Shown: positions 6,517-14,729 of the stretch, one piece after another | Layout: each line of letters begins with the position of its first letter | Position numbering within the stretch: the stretch's first letter is position 1 | Made by a program: the position numbers and the translations under genes | NCBI GenBank assembly: GCA_900544455.1 | Contig: UQVJ01000029.1 | Coordinates: 1-17,423, forward strand | Direction: 5' to 3' | Length of the DNA stretch: 17,423 nucleotides | From: an uncultured Eggerthella sp. | GTDB taxonomy: Bacteria > Actinomycetota > Coriobacteriia > Coriobacteriales > Eggerthellaceae | The notes under the pieces: model-generated | Told to the model about the DNA's origin: nothing | Database searches by the model: none | The model's input: the letters and a program-made list of their open reading frames with translations, nothing else

Positions 6517-7193
6517 TAAAGCGCCATCCTTGCTCGAGCCAAACCGCAGATAGAACCAATAACTTCCTCCACATGCATACTGGAAGAATCAAGCAAAACC
6601 GCATCTTTCGCAGGGCGCAAAGGCGCTGTATCGCGACTCGAGTCAAGCTCATCCCTGCGAATAATATCTGCAAGCACTTCTTGATAATCGATGGAGCCAA
6701 TTCCTCTATCGGCGTTTTGGCGAACACGACGATGCGCGCGCTCCTCAGCAGATGCGGTAAGGAACACCTTTACTTCGGCATTGGGGAAAACCTCGGTTCC
6801 GATATCGCGGCCTTCCACCACGTAATTGCCCTCCGAGCCAATGCGGCGCTGCTGACCAACCAACGCCTGGCGTACGGCAGGAACAGCAGAAACAGCAGAA
6901 ACAGATCGATCTATCTCGGCGGTGCGAATAGCACCAGTTACCTCGACGCCATCGACAAACACACGACGAGGAACGGGTTCGCCCTGCTCATGGCGGAAAC
7001 TGATCGTGCAGGCGTATGCAAGGGCCCCTACCGCTTCGGCGTCTTCTAAGGAAACACCATCATGCAGCGCACGCCATGCAACCGCACGATACATAGCACC
7101 CGTATCCAGGCACGAAAAACCCAACTCTTTCGCTACAGCCTTTGCAACGGTTGACTTTCCTGCCCCCGAGGGACCGTCAATCGCTATGATCAT
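6516..7193 (-). CDS. cmk: Cytidylate kinase
   Basis: Cmk phosphorylates CMP and dCMP with ATP, recycling nucleotides from RNA turnover and from phospholipid synthesis, which releases CMP. The 225-residue protein has the P-loop GPSGAGKS (7-14), the CMP-site DTGAMYR (30-36), the insert typical of bacterial CMP kinases (about 75-120), EGRDIGT (127-133), and the lid and C-terminal block RRDELDSSRDTAPLRPAKDA (179-198) followed by LDSS. The length is normal. Its ATG follows directly on the aroA stop codon (TAGATG), and AAAGGA inside the last aroA codons is the likely binding site; it shares a base with plsC downstream. Placement between aroA and plsC/ispH is a known conserved arrangement. Confidence 0.97.
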   Translation of the reverse strand: MIIAIDGPSGAGKSTVAKAVAKELGFSCLDTGAMYRAVAWRALHDGVSLEDAEAVGALAYACTISFRHEQGEPVPRRVFVDGVEVTGAIRTAEIDRSVSAVSAVPAVRQALVGQQRRIGSEGNYVVEGRDIGTEVFPNAEVKVFLTASAEERAHRRVRQNADRGIGSIDYQEVLADIIRRDELDSSRDTAPLRPAKDAVLLDSSSMHVEEVIGSICGLARARMAL

Positions 7194-8516
7194 CTACGCC
7201 AATCCTTTCAAACATTCAAGAAACGTGGGGAAGCTGACAGAAACACTGTCGAAATCGATAATATCAACCGGCGTATCGGAGCACAGCCCAACCAAAGACC
7301 AAGTCATGGCAAGGCGATGATCTTTACGCGAGTCGAATACGAGGCCCCGGGGAACCTGCAGGTCGGGTTGGCCCTCAATGTACAGATCGTCATTTTCAGC
7401 CCAAGCATTCACACCCAGCTGATCCAACCCTTCAATGATAGCGGTAAGGCGATTCGATTCCTTCTTGGTAAGTTCGCTAACCCCACGGAAAACCGTAATC
7501 CCAGCAGCATGAGCCGCAACCAACGCCAGAACAGGAATCTCATCGATCTCTGAAGCAATGTGCTGAGAGGGGATTTCGCAACCTATCAACTTATCGGTAT
7601 ACGATGCCTCGATAATGCCTATCGGCTCCTTGCCTTCTGCGGTGAGGTAACGCACTTCGATGGAGGCGCCCATACGCTCAAGCGTACGAATGAAACCGAC
7701 GCGGCCAGGATTGAGGCTAACGTTCTCAATCTGAATGGAACTACCCTTCTTCAAGAGAGCAGCGCAGATCAGGAACGCAGCCGATGAGGGATCGCCTGGA
7801 ACATCAACCTCTGAAGCGGAAAGCACAACAGGGCCCTCAACCGAAGCGCGACGAAACGCATGTTCTACTTTTACGCCGAACTCGGGCAGCATCAATTCCG
7901 TGTGGTTGCGCGAAACGGCAGGCTCGTTGATGGTCGTAGTGCCCTTGGCCCCCAGACCAGCTAAGAGAACCGATGTCTTCAGCTGCGCCGAAGCCATAGG
8001 CGAGTCGTATGTGATGGCCTTGAGATTCGAAGTGCCGATTTCCGTCACCGGCAGGGTTTCGCAAGCCTCGGGCTCAAAGCTAACCCCCATTTTCATCAAG
8101 GGCGCAATGATGCGACGCATCGGACGCTTCTGAAGCGACTCGTCGCCCGTGATCTGAACGCGAATGTTCCATGGCGCCAAAATACCCATAAGAAGTCGCG
8201 AAGTGGTGCCGGAGTTTCCGCAGTCGATGGGGCCTTCGGGTTGCTTGGGGCCTTCGGCACCCCACCCGGTAACGCCACCAGCCAACGTACCGTCAACCTG
8301 ACGCTCCAAGGAAACCTTTGCGCCCAAAGCGGAAACCGCACCGATGGTTGAACGCACGTCGGCAGAATCGAGGACCCCCGTCAAACGTGAGGTGCCCTCC
8401 GCCATAGCAGCGAACAGCACAGCGCGATGGGATATGGATTTGTCGCCAGGAACGCGTGCAGCCCCATCAAGAGGAGCGCCTAAAGGCTCGATGCGCGTAA
8501 TGTTGGATTCGCTCAT
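7194..8516 (-). CDS. aroA: 3-phosphoshikimate 1-carboxyvinyltransferase (EPSP synthase)
   Basis: AroA joins phosphoenolpyruvate to shikimate 3-phosphate, the sixth shikimate pathway step leading to aromatic amino acids. The 440 residues cover both domains. Motifs: VPGDKSISHR (22-31), CGNSGTTSRL (99-108), KRPMRRI (130-136), SAQLKTS (176-182), RNHTE (203-207), EIDEIPVLAL (323-332) with the catalytic Asp325, LTKKESNRL (349-357) and KDHRLAM (398-404). GDKS, SAQLK and RNHTE fit the class II signatures, while NPGR (269-272) replaces the expected NPTR. ATG at 8516 is preferred because AAGGAG, encoded by the last Lys-Glu codons of tyrA, lies 11 bases before it; a GTG at 8525 is only two bases from that site. 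The gap to tyrA is eight bases, and cmk follows with no gap. It pairs metabolically with tyrA. Confidence 0.97.
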   Translation of the reverse strand: MSESNITRIEPLGAPLDGAARVPGDKSISHRAVLFAAMAEGTSRLTGVLDSADVRSTIGAVSALGAKVSLERQVDGTLAGGVTGWGAEGPKQPEGPIDCGNSGTTSRLLMGILAPWNIRVQITGDESLQKRPMRRIIAPLMKMGVSFEPEACETLPVTEIGTSNLKAITYDSPMASAQLKTSVLLAGLGAKGTTTINEPAVSRNHTELMLPEFGVKVEHAFRRASVEGPVVLSASEVDVPGDPSSAAFLICAALLKKGSSIQIENVSLNPGRVGFIRTLERMGASIEVRYLTAEGKEPIGIIEASYTDKLIGCEIPSQHIASEIDEIPVLALVAAHAAGITVFRGVSELTKKESNRLTAIIEGLDQLGVNAWAENDDLYIEGQPDLQVPRGLVFDSRKDHRLAMTWSLVGLCSDTPVDIIDFDSVSVSFPTFLECLKGLA

Positions 8517-8524
8517 GATATTCA

Positions 8525-9664
8525 CTACTCCTTAGATAGAGGGTTGAAGGAAATGCTGAAACCAGCCTTGATAAGCTGAGTGGATAGCTTTCCGATATCG
8601 CCTTCGTCGGTAAGCACCATGTCGAGCACAGCACTCGAAGACGTGATGTGGTCGATGTTGATGGACTGCACGTTGCAACCAGCCTGGCTTGCAATGGTAG
8701 TGACCTCGGCGATGATGCCGGGGCGATTGGTGAGCGGGATGCGCACTTCCAGCAAGTCTTCAGTTGCGGGAACCCATTTGGCGGGAATGGACCTACGGGT
8801 CTGCGCAGCTCGGTCAAGCAGCTTGGTGAACCCGGCCTTATCGCCTTCGCGCAACGTATCTGCATAACCACGCAAAATAGACTGCACCTCGTCAAGCCCC
8901 TCCACGATTGCCTCGCGGTTATCGAAGGCGATTCCCGTCCACAAAGCAGGGGAGCCTGCGGCGATGCGAGTAGAATCCTTAAATCCACCAGCAGCCAAAC
9001 GGAACAGGGCTTCTTGATCGTCAGCATGACGCACAGCGAGCTCCACCAGCGAAGATGCCACAAAGTGCGGCACATGGCTTACAATAGCGACCGCTTCATC
9101 ATGTTTATCGCGCGGCAGGGAAACCACGCGCGCGCCAAGACCCGCAAGCGCTTCATGAAGATTGGCGTAATCATCTGGCGATGTTTCCTCATCGGGACAC
9201 AGCACCCAATGAGCGCCTTTGAACATGTCTTCTCGCGCGCCTTCTATGCCGCTTTTCTCCGAACCTGCCATCGGATGACCGGGAATATACTTTTCGGGAT
9301 AACGTAAGAGCTCCTGCGCCTGTCGGCTCACGATCTTCTTCGTCGAACAGGCATCGGTTACCACGCCCTTGAAATCGCAGGCAGCGATGATGCGAAAGTA
9401 TTCGTTTGCCACAGGGACGGGAGTGGCTATCATCACCAACTCGCAACTGCAAAGTACCGAGCTCAGATCTTCACTGGAAACGTGGCCCTCGTCGATCCAA
9501 CCGCGCTCTTGAGCCGCTTTGACCGCGTGCTCGGAAACGTCAATGCCCACGAGACGCGCATCGGGATATGCGTTGCGATACATTGCCGCAAACGATGATC
9601 CGATAAGTCCAAGGCCGATAACGGCCACTGAAGAAAAGTGCGTCTTCATAGCTAATTTGCTCAT
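8525..9664 (-). CDS. tyrA: Prephenate dehydrogenase with C-terminal ACT domain
   Basis: TyrA oxidatively decarboxylates prephenate to 4-hydroxyphenylpyruvate, the committed step to tyrosine. With the start at 9664 the protein has 379 residues: a Rossmann loop GLGLIGSSFA (17-26), TDACSTKK (103-110), the catalytic-site GHPMAGSEKSG (129-139), a second conserved His in SHVPHFVASS (196-205), the helical dimer domain with GGFKDSTRIA (226-235), and an ACT domain (about 303-375) beginning LLEVRIPLTNRPG. ACT domains bind amino acids, so feedback by tyrosine is likely. The start is uncertain: ATG at 9664 and ATG at 9649 both lack a clear ribosome binding site. The 40-base gap after rluB is the largest in this run and holds TAGAAT at 9693-9698, a possible -10 box without a good -35. 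aroA follows. Confidence 0.93.
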   Translation of the reverse strand: MSKLAMKTHFSSVAVIGLGLIGSSFAAMYRNAYPDARLVGIDVSEHAVKAAQERGWIDEGHVSSEDLSSVLCSCELVMIATPVPVANEYFRIIAACDFKGVVTDACSTKKIVSRQAQELLRYPEKYIPGHPMAGSEKSGIEGAREDMFKGAHWVLCPDEETSPDDYANLHEALAGLGARVVSLPRDKHDEAVAIVSHVPHFVASSLVELAVRHADDQEALFRLAAGGFKDSTRIAAGSPALWTGIAFDNREAIVEGLDEVQSILRGYADTLREGDKAGFTKLLDRAAQTRRSIPAKWVPATEDLLEVRIPLTNRPGIIAEVTTIASQAGCNVQSINIDHITSSSAVLDMVLTDEGDIGKLSTQLIKAGFSISFNPLSKE

Positions 9665-9704
9665 TTCTGATAGCGGTTTGTTTGTGTGGATGATTCTACC
9701 ACGC

Positions 9705-10448
9705 CTATCTGGCGGCCTGTTCAAGCGTCACAACCTCTTGCGGGTTGAGCACACGATATTCCCCTTCGGGCAGATCGCCCAGTTCAAGGGGACCAAACGA
9801 CTCGCGATGCAAACGAAGCACAGGATGGCCAATCGCTTCGAGCATACGCTTCACTTGGCGCTTTCGGCCTTCATGGATGGTAATTTCCACAAACGCGTTC
9901 TTCCCTTTGCGACCAACCAGGGAAACCACTGCGGGCTGCGTCATGCCGTCTTCCAGCTCCACCCCGTGACGCAAACGGCTAAGGGCTTTTTCGCTCGGTA
10001 TGCCTTTCACCAAGGCACGGTAGGTTTTATCGACGTGACGAGAGGGATGCAGAACGGCATTGCCCAACTCCCCATCGGTGGAAAACAGCAAGAGTCCTGT
10101 AGTGTCGTAATCTAAGCGTCCCAACGGATACAAACCGGGGATCTCGTCGCAAGGAACAAGCTCCGCAACGCAGGGGCGCCCTTGAGGATCTTTCATGGAA
10201 GTCAGAAAGCCCGCCGGCTTATTGAGCATCAACGTAACCGCCTGGTTCGGCTTGCAAACGGGAGCCCCGTCCAAGCTCACCTCGTCAACAGAAGGGTCAA
10301 CCTTGGTGCCAAGTTCAGTTACCACATTCCCGTTCACGGAAACTCGTCCCGCTTCGATGATCTTCTCGCATGCGCGACGGCTGGCTACTCCGGCTCGTGC
10401 CAAGAACTTTTGCAGGCGCACTTGACCAACCTGTTCGTTTTCCTGCAC
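9705..10448 (-). CDS. rluB: 23S rRNA pseudouridine synthase of the RsuA/RluB family
   Basis: Members turn a specific uridine of large-subunit rRNA (U2605 for RluB in E. coli numbering) into pseudouridine during ribosome assembly. The 247-residue protein has an N-terminal S4 RNA-binding domain (about 10-60, RLQKFLARAGVASRR at 11-25) and the catalytic domain with NKPAGFLTS (76-84), the signature GRLDYDTTGLL (110-120) with catalytic Asp113, and the late motif EGRKRQVKRM (193-202). The start is GTG at 10448 with AGGGG five bases before it, eight bases after the scpB stop. The order scpA-scpB-rluB is widely conserved in Gram-positive bacteria, and this favours RluB over RsuA or RluE; exact target uridine is inferred. 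Confidence 0.9.
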   Translation of the reverse strand: MQENEQVGQVRLQKFLARAGVASRRACEKIIEAGRVSVNGNVVTELGTKVDPSVDEVSLDGAPVCKPNQAVTLMLNKPAGFLTSMKDPQGRPCVAELVPCDEIPGLYPLGRLDYDTTGLLLFSTDGELGNAVLHPSRHVDKTYRALVKGIPSEKALSRLRHGVELEDGMTQPAVVSLVGRKGKNAFVEITIHEGRKRQVKRMLEAIGHPVLRLHRESFGPLELGDLPEGEYRVLNPQEVVTLEQAAR

Positions 10449-10456
10449 GTCAGCCC

Positions 10457-11254
10457 CTATTCATCCTCGTCGAATACCAACTCATCGAAGTTGATCTTCT
10501 CGACCGCACCCACACCTGCGGCAAGCGCATCGGAGAGCATCGTTTGCATCGCTTCCTGCATGGTCTCAGGCTGCAGAAGATCGTCTTCCGCCTCTTCTCC
10601 GCTACCAAGGGAATACGACTCGTCTTCCGGGCGTACTACGTTCAAGCGCTCAGAGATAAAGGCGCGTGTTTCCTCATCGGGAGCAAACGACTCTAGCGGA
10701 GGAAGGCCTCGCACCGAGCGAAGGCCGAATTTCTCCAAGAAGGTTCGGGTAGTTGCATACAGCACCGGATTGCCAGGTGCATCTTGCGTACCCGCTTCGC
10801 GCAGTAGGCCCTTTTCAACCAGGGAATTGATAGAGCTGTCCGAGCTCACGCCGCGAACCGAAGCAACACCATTGCGGGTAATAGGCTGGCAATACGCCAC
10901 AACAGCAAGCGTCTCCAACGCCGCTTGAGAAAGCTTGCGGGTGTCCCATGAAAGAACATAGCGCTCGATCAGCTCATGGTAGCGGGGATGTGTGTACAGG
11001 CGCCAACCACCAGCAACTTCGCGAAGCTGAATTCCCCGCTCGGCTTGCTCGAGCTCACTCTGCAAATACACAAGCGATTCCTGAACGCGTGCGGGGTCAA
11101 CTTGCAGCATGTCCGCGAACGTCAAAACCCCAACGGGTTCATCGGTGACAAACAGCATCGACTCAATGGCGCCCGTAAGCCACGCCTGGTCGACTTCAGC
11201 ATATGCTGCAACATTGCCGGATTCCTGGTCGTTGTTCTGATCTTCCTGCATCAT
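10457..11254 (-). CDS. scpB: Segregation and condensation protein B
   Basis: ScpB is the winged-helix partner of ScpA and SMC in the bacterial condensin that organises and separates chromosomes. The 265-residue protein has a first winged-helix domain (about 25-100, WLTGAIESMLFVTDEPV) and a second (about 105-180) with the family block LSQAALETLAVVAYCQPITR (108-127), RGVSSDSSI (134-142) and LYATTRTFLEKFGL (165-178). About 85 further residues form an acidic tail ending FDEDE, longer than in many ScpB proteins. Translation starts at ATG 11254 or at the next codon, also ATG; GGGAGG is encoded by the last scpA codons, and the second ATG has the better spacing. The start overlaps the scpA stop by four bases (ATGA), the classic coupling of two subunits. 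Confidence 0.95.
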   Translation of the reverse strand: MMQEDQNNDQESGNVAAYAEVDQAWLTGAIESMLFVTDEPVGVLTFADMLQVDPARVQESLVYLQSELEQAERGIQLREVAGGWRLYTHPRYHELIERYVLSWDTRKLSQAALETLAVVAYCQPITRNGVASVRGVSSDSSINSLVEKGLLREAGTQDAPGNPVLYATTRTFLEKFGLRSVRGLPPLESFAPDEETRAFISERLNVVRPEDESYSLGSGEEAEDDLLQPETMQEAMQTMLSDALAAGVGAVEKINFDELVFDEDE

Positions 11255-12042
11255 GCCTCCCTTGCCGAATCGAATTCGCCATCATCCAAAATCTGCGCGT
11301 TTGCCCCTTCAACATAAGTGATGGAAATATCTCCAAACAAATCATCTTGCTTCAAGCTCACCATATTGCGCTTGAACAATTCCAGCATGGCCAAAAATGT
11401 CACCACGATTAAATGCGGGCTATCATCAGCCGAAATGAAATCGGAAAACTTTGCGCTTCCGTTGGCGCACACCCTATCGAACACCGTGCGAACCTGCGTT
11501 TCCACGGGAATCACCTTTGCGGCGATATGCTCAGATTCGAGCAGGAACACATCACGGCGGGCAATGCAGCTCGCGCACAGCTCACCTAAACGCTCGATCT
11601 TGACGCCCTCCAAGTAATCTGGCACCAGCGTAAGAAAAGATCGGTCGGGACCAAAGGGGCGCGTATGGACGCGGGACTCCGCTTCAAAGCGACCCTGCAA
11701 AGCAGTTGCCGCGTTCTTGAATTTCTTGTATTCCAGCAAATGCTCAACCAACGCATCGCGCATTTCGCTCGCCGACATTTCCTCATATTCTTCGGGAGCA
11801 TCTTCAGCCTCTTCATGCGGCAGCAAGCTTGCTGCCTTGATTTCCAGCAGCGTCGAAGCAACGAGAAGAAAATCGCTCGCCACATCCAGATCAACATTGC
11901 GCATGCGCTGCACTTCCGCCAAATATTGGTCGGTGATTTCCGAAAGGGAAATAGAGCCGATACTCACCTTCTGACGGCTGACCAGATACAGGAGAAGATC
12001 GAAAGGACCCTCGAAGCTTTCTATGCGAACACGGTACGACAT
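11251..12042 (-). CDS. scpA: Segregation and condensation protein A (kleisin)
   Basis: ScpA is the kleisin subunit that closes the SMC ring with ScpB. The 263-residue protein begins with the typical FEGPFDLLLYLV (10-21), continues with a helical N-terminal domain that contacts the SMC neck (LSEITDQYLAEV at 33-44, VASDFLLVASTLLEIKA at 54-70), an acidic stretch (76-88), and ends with a winged-helix region FLAMLELFKRNMV (217-229) that contacts the SMC head. SMC itself is not in the window. ATG at 12042 comes two bases after the trmL stop; no strong ribosome binding site is visible, so translation probably relies on coupling. Overlap with scpB is four bases. Confidence 0.95.
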   Translation of the reverse strand: MSYRVRIESFEGPFDLLLYLVSRQKVSIGSISLSEITDQYLAEVQRMRNVDLDVASDFLLVASTLLEIKAASLLPHEEAEDAPEEYEEMSASEMRDALVEHLLEYKKFKNAATALQGRFEAESRVHTRPFGPDRSFLTLVPDYLEGVKIERLGELCASCIARRDVFLLESEHIAAKVIPVETQVRTVFDRVCANGSAKFSDFISADDSPHLIVVTFLAMLELFKRNMVSLKQDDLFGDISITYVEGANAQILDDGEFDSAREA

Positions 12043-12044
12043 GT

Positions 12045-12521
12045 TTACAAAAGCGCCTCAAACGCATTTTGGCGCAACGTTTCGTACACGCCAATCGCTA
12101 CAGCATTGGAAAGATTCAGGGAACGCAAGCTTTCACGCATGGGAAGACGCACACATTCTTCGGCATGGGCTTCAAGCACCTCGGGATCGATGCCTCGACT
12201 CTCGCGGCCGAACACCAAATAGAGTTCACCGGCGTCGGCCAAATCCTCATCATAGAAAGATCGGCTGGTATTCCCCGTAAAGAACAGCATGCGCTTGCCT
12301 TTGTGCTCCTCCAGGAACTGGCTTACGCAAGGATGACGAACGATAGTCACTTTATCCCAGTAATCGAGGCCGGCACGGGCAAGGTTACGCTGGGTGTAGC
12401 GAAACCCCATCGGCTCTACCAAATGCAGCGTTGCACCTGTGCACGCACAGGTACGGGCGATGTTGCCCGCGTTCTGAGGAATTTCCGGTTCGAATAGCAC
12501 CACATGCAGATCGAGCGCCAT
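12045..12521 (-). CDS. trmL: tRNA (cytidine/uridine-2'-O-)-methyltransferase of the TrmL type
   Basis: TrmL methylates the 2'-OH of the wobble base (position 34) of certain leucine tRNAs using S-adenosylmethionine. The 158-residue protein is a minimal SPOUT (trefoil-knot) enzyme with the three family blocks: PEIPQNAGNIARTC (12-25), FGRESRGI (104-111) and LPMRESLRSLNLSNAVAIGV (127-146), the last two forming the knot and SAM site. It also has LVEPMGF (34-40), typical of TrmL. The ATG at 12521 shares one base with the ABC-F stop codon (TGATG); a GTG one codon earlier is also in frame. AAAGGA in the last ABC-F codons lies 11 bases ahead. It is followed by scpA after two bases. Confidence 0.92.
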   Translation of the reverse strand: MALDLHVVLFEPEIPQNAGNIARTCACTGATLHLVEPMGFRYTQRNLARAGLDYWDKVTIVRHPCVSQFLEEHKGKRMLFFTGNTSRSFYDEDLADAGELYLVFGRESRGIDPEVLEAHAEECVRLPMRESLRSLNLSNAVAIGVYETLRQNAFEALL

Positions 12522-14554
12522 CACGCATCGAGTCCTTTGTTCATCTCTTCCTCGATTTCTTCAGAGAGCATGATCCACTCTTCCTCGTGGGCGGAAAGCG
12601 ATTGCTTCAGCTTCGCATGCTCGGCTATGACGTCGCTCGAAGAGTCTTCGTTCGTATAGAAATCAGGATCGGCCAACAGCGCCATGATCTCTTCCATGCG
12701 AGCAGTTTCTCGCTCAATGATCTTGTCGAGCTCCTTTACACGCTTACGTTGATTTTTCAGTACGGCATAAGCGCGATTGCGAGCCTCTGCCTCGGCGCGT
12801 TTTTGCTCCTTGGTTTTAGGGGCAGAACCGCGAGGCGCCGTCATGGACTTCTTAGATGATCCTTCTTTCGAAAAGGCCTTTGCGAAAGCCGCAGAGGAAG
12901 CAGCAGCGGGAGCCGCCTTAGAGGGACGCTCCTGCATGCCATCAACCGCACTACGAGTATCTTCCTGTCCGGTTTTGTATAGGTAGTAATCATAGTCGCC
13001 AGCAAATGAGGTTACCTGACCAGGCTTTACCTCAATAATGCGATTGGCTACGGATCGAATCAGGTGCCTGTCATGCGTAATAAGGAGGATGGTTCCCTCG
13101 AACTGCTTCAAAGCCTGCTCCAAGATATCCGCACTCGCGATATCAAGATGGTTCGTAGGCTCGTCAAGGCAAAGCAAGGGACGTGGAGCAACAAGCATCT
13201 TGGCCAAAGCCAAGCGGCACTTTTCGCCACCAGAAAGGACAGAAACCTTCTTGTCTACCGCATCTGCCTGGAACAGAAAAGCACCCAGCAGTGTTCGAAC
13301 CTGAGAAATGCTCCAACCAGGCGCCGCGCCATCCAGTTCCTCAAAAACCGTATTGCCAGGATGCAGCTCCTCAAGCTGGTGCTGAGCAAAGTATGTTTTG
13401 CTCACATGGGCACCGTATTTTATTGTGCCCGCGTCAGGCTCCAGAGCGCCAGCGATCATCTTCAGCAGGGTAGACTTTCCCGCACCGTTCGGGCCAACCA
13501 AAGCGACCTTTTCCCCGCGGTACAAAGACAGATCCAAACCATCGTAGACCGTCTTTGATCCAAACGACTTGCACAAGCCCGTGGTTTCCACCACCAGATC
13601 GCCCGTACGTGGTGGTTGTTGGAAATTGAAGTGTACGCTCTTGCGCTCAGGGGGTACCTGGATGATCTCCATTTTCTCAAGCTTGCGCACACGATCCTGC
13701 ACCTGTTTGGCTTTCGTTGCCTTATAGCGAAAACGCTCGATGAAGGCCTCCATGTGAGCAATTTCCTCTTGCTGCTTCTGCGCTTGTTCGCGCAGCAATT
13801 CAAGACGCTCTTCACGTTGCGTCAAATAAGCAGAGTAATTGCCTTTATAGAGCTGGACATGACCCAAATCGATCTCGGCAACGCGATCAACCATGTTGTC
13901 CAGAAATTCGCGGTCGTGACTTACCACAATCACGCTTCCCGAATAACTGCGCAAGAAGCTTTCCAGCCACTTCACGCTTTCAAGGTCAAGGTGATTGGTA
14001 GGCTCGTCAAGAAGGAGCACTTCGGGATTGCGCGTAAGGAGTTTTGCCAATGCGATGCGCATCTGCCAACCACCGGAAAAATCAGAAGTCATGCGATCCA
14101 TATCGTCTTCGCCAAAGCCCAAGCCGAAGAGAACCGAGCGCACGCGCGATTCAAGCTGATAACCGCCCATAGCCTCATACTGGTCACGAGCGCGCCCGTA
14201 TGAGGCAAGCTGTTGCTCGGTGGGGTTTTCACCCAACGAAGTTTCCAGTTCGCGCATGTGGCGTTCTTGATTCAAGATTTCGTGCTGAGCAGAGAGCACC
14301 TCTTCGAAAATAGAGCGCTCCCCCATTTCAATGGCTTCCTGCTCTAGGTATCCGAGTTTTGCGCCCTTCGCCAAGATAATGCGACCATCATCGGCATCCT
14401 CTTTGCCGGTAATGATATTGAGCATAGTGGTTTTACCAGCGCCATTCGGGCCAACAAGGGCAAGACGATCGTACTCTTCCAAACGAAAAGTGACGTCCGA
14501 AAACAGGACGCGGGAACCAAAGGATTTGGTGATGTGTTCAAGCTGTAAAATCAT
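12521..14554 (-). CDS. ABC-F family ATPase (translation factor, Uup/YdiF-like)
   Basis: ABC-F proteins have two ATPase domains and no membrane part; they bind near the ribosomal E site and help resolve stalled or awkward translation. The 677 residues contain Walker A GPNGAGKT (35-42), signature FSGGWQMRIALA (159-170), Walker B LLLDEPTNHLD (180-190); a linker with the basic hairpin around RYKATKAKQVQDR (276-288); second Walker A GPNGAGKS (354-361), signature LSGGEKCRLALA (440-451) and Walker B CLDEPTNHLD (462-471). An Ala/Ser/Lys-rich hinge (about 545-580) leads to a charged C-terminal coiled coil (about 583-675), as in Uup. No transmembrane helices are seen. There is no Shine-Dalgarno before the ATG; instead TACAAT ends eight bases before it, suggesting a leaderless transcript. 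It heads the gene run through trmL, scpA and scpB. An antibiotic-protection role is possible in the family, but nothing here shows it. Confidence 0.93.
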   Translation of the reverse strand: MILQLEHITKSFGSRVLFSDVTFRLEEYDRLALVGPNGAGKTTMLNIITGKEDADDGRIILAKGAKLGYLEQEAIEMGERSIFEEVLSAQHEILNQERHMRELETSLGENPTEQQLASYGRARDQYEAMGGYQLESRVRSVLFGLGFGEDDMDRMTSDFSGGWQMRIALAKLLTRNPEVLLLDEPTNHLDLESVKWLESFLRSYSGSVIVVSHDREFLDNMVDRVAEIDLGHVQLYKGNYSAYLTQREERLELLREQAQKQQEEIAHMEAFIERFRYKATKAKQVQDRVRKLEKMEIIQVPPERKSVHFNFQQPPRTGDLVVETTGLCKSFGSKTVYDGLDLSLYRGEKVALVGPNGAGKSTLLKMIAGALEPDAGTIKYGAHVSKTYFAQHQLEELHPGNTVFEELDGAAPGWSISQVRTLLGAFLFQADAVDKKVSVLSGGEKCRLALAKMLVAPRPLLCLDEPTNHLDIASADILEQALKQFEGTILLITHDRHLIRSVANRIIEVKPGQVTSFAGDYDYYLYKTGQEDTRSAVDGMQERPSKAAPAAASSAAFAKAFSKEGSSKKSMTAPRGSAPKTKEQKRAEAEARNRAYAVLKNQRKRVKELDKIIERETARMEEIMALLADPDFYTNEDSSSDVIAEHAKLKQSLSAHEEEWIMLSEEIEEEMNKGLDA

Positions 14555-14729
14555 AACGATTCATTGTACCGTATGCGAGCAATGCAACCGAACGTGCCGG
14601 GGCATACTTACAAACCGCGCATGAAAACACAAACAACGGCGCAACTCATGCTCGCAAGATTCTGCTTCGCAAGCAATCTGCAACCCGGCTCGACTACATG
14701 CTTCACGCGAAAACAAGACCGGTGCAACC
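14555..14729 (-). other. Intergenic region between the LysR gene end and the ABC-F start
   Basis: This 175-base gap holds the ABC-F promoter candidate and a small hairpin, TGCTT-CGC-AAGCA, at 14663-14675. It also has a spaced 8-bp inverted repeat (TGCGAGCA at 14574-14581 and TGCTCGCA at 14649-14656). No U-rich intrinsic terminator for the LysR gene is evident. Short open frames here overlap the LysR end and show no coding signs. Confidence 0.5.
14563..14568 (-). promoter_or_regulatory. Probable -10 box of the ABC-F-led gene run (leaderless start)
   Basis: TACAAT on the minus strand is followed by eight bases and then the ATG at 14554. Initiation seven to nine bases after a -10 box would begin the RNA at or next to the A of ATG. 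No good -35 hexamer is visible 16-18 bases upstream (the region reads TTCGGTT). Lack of a Shine-Dalgarno supports a leaderless message, which is common in actinobacteria. Confidence 0.45.
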
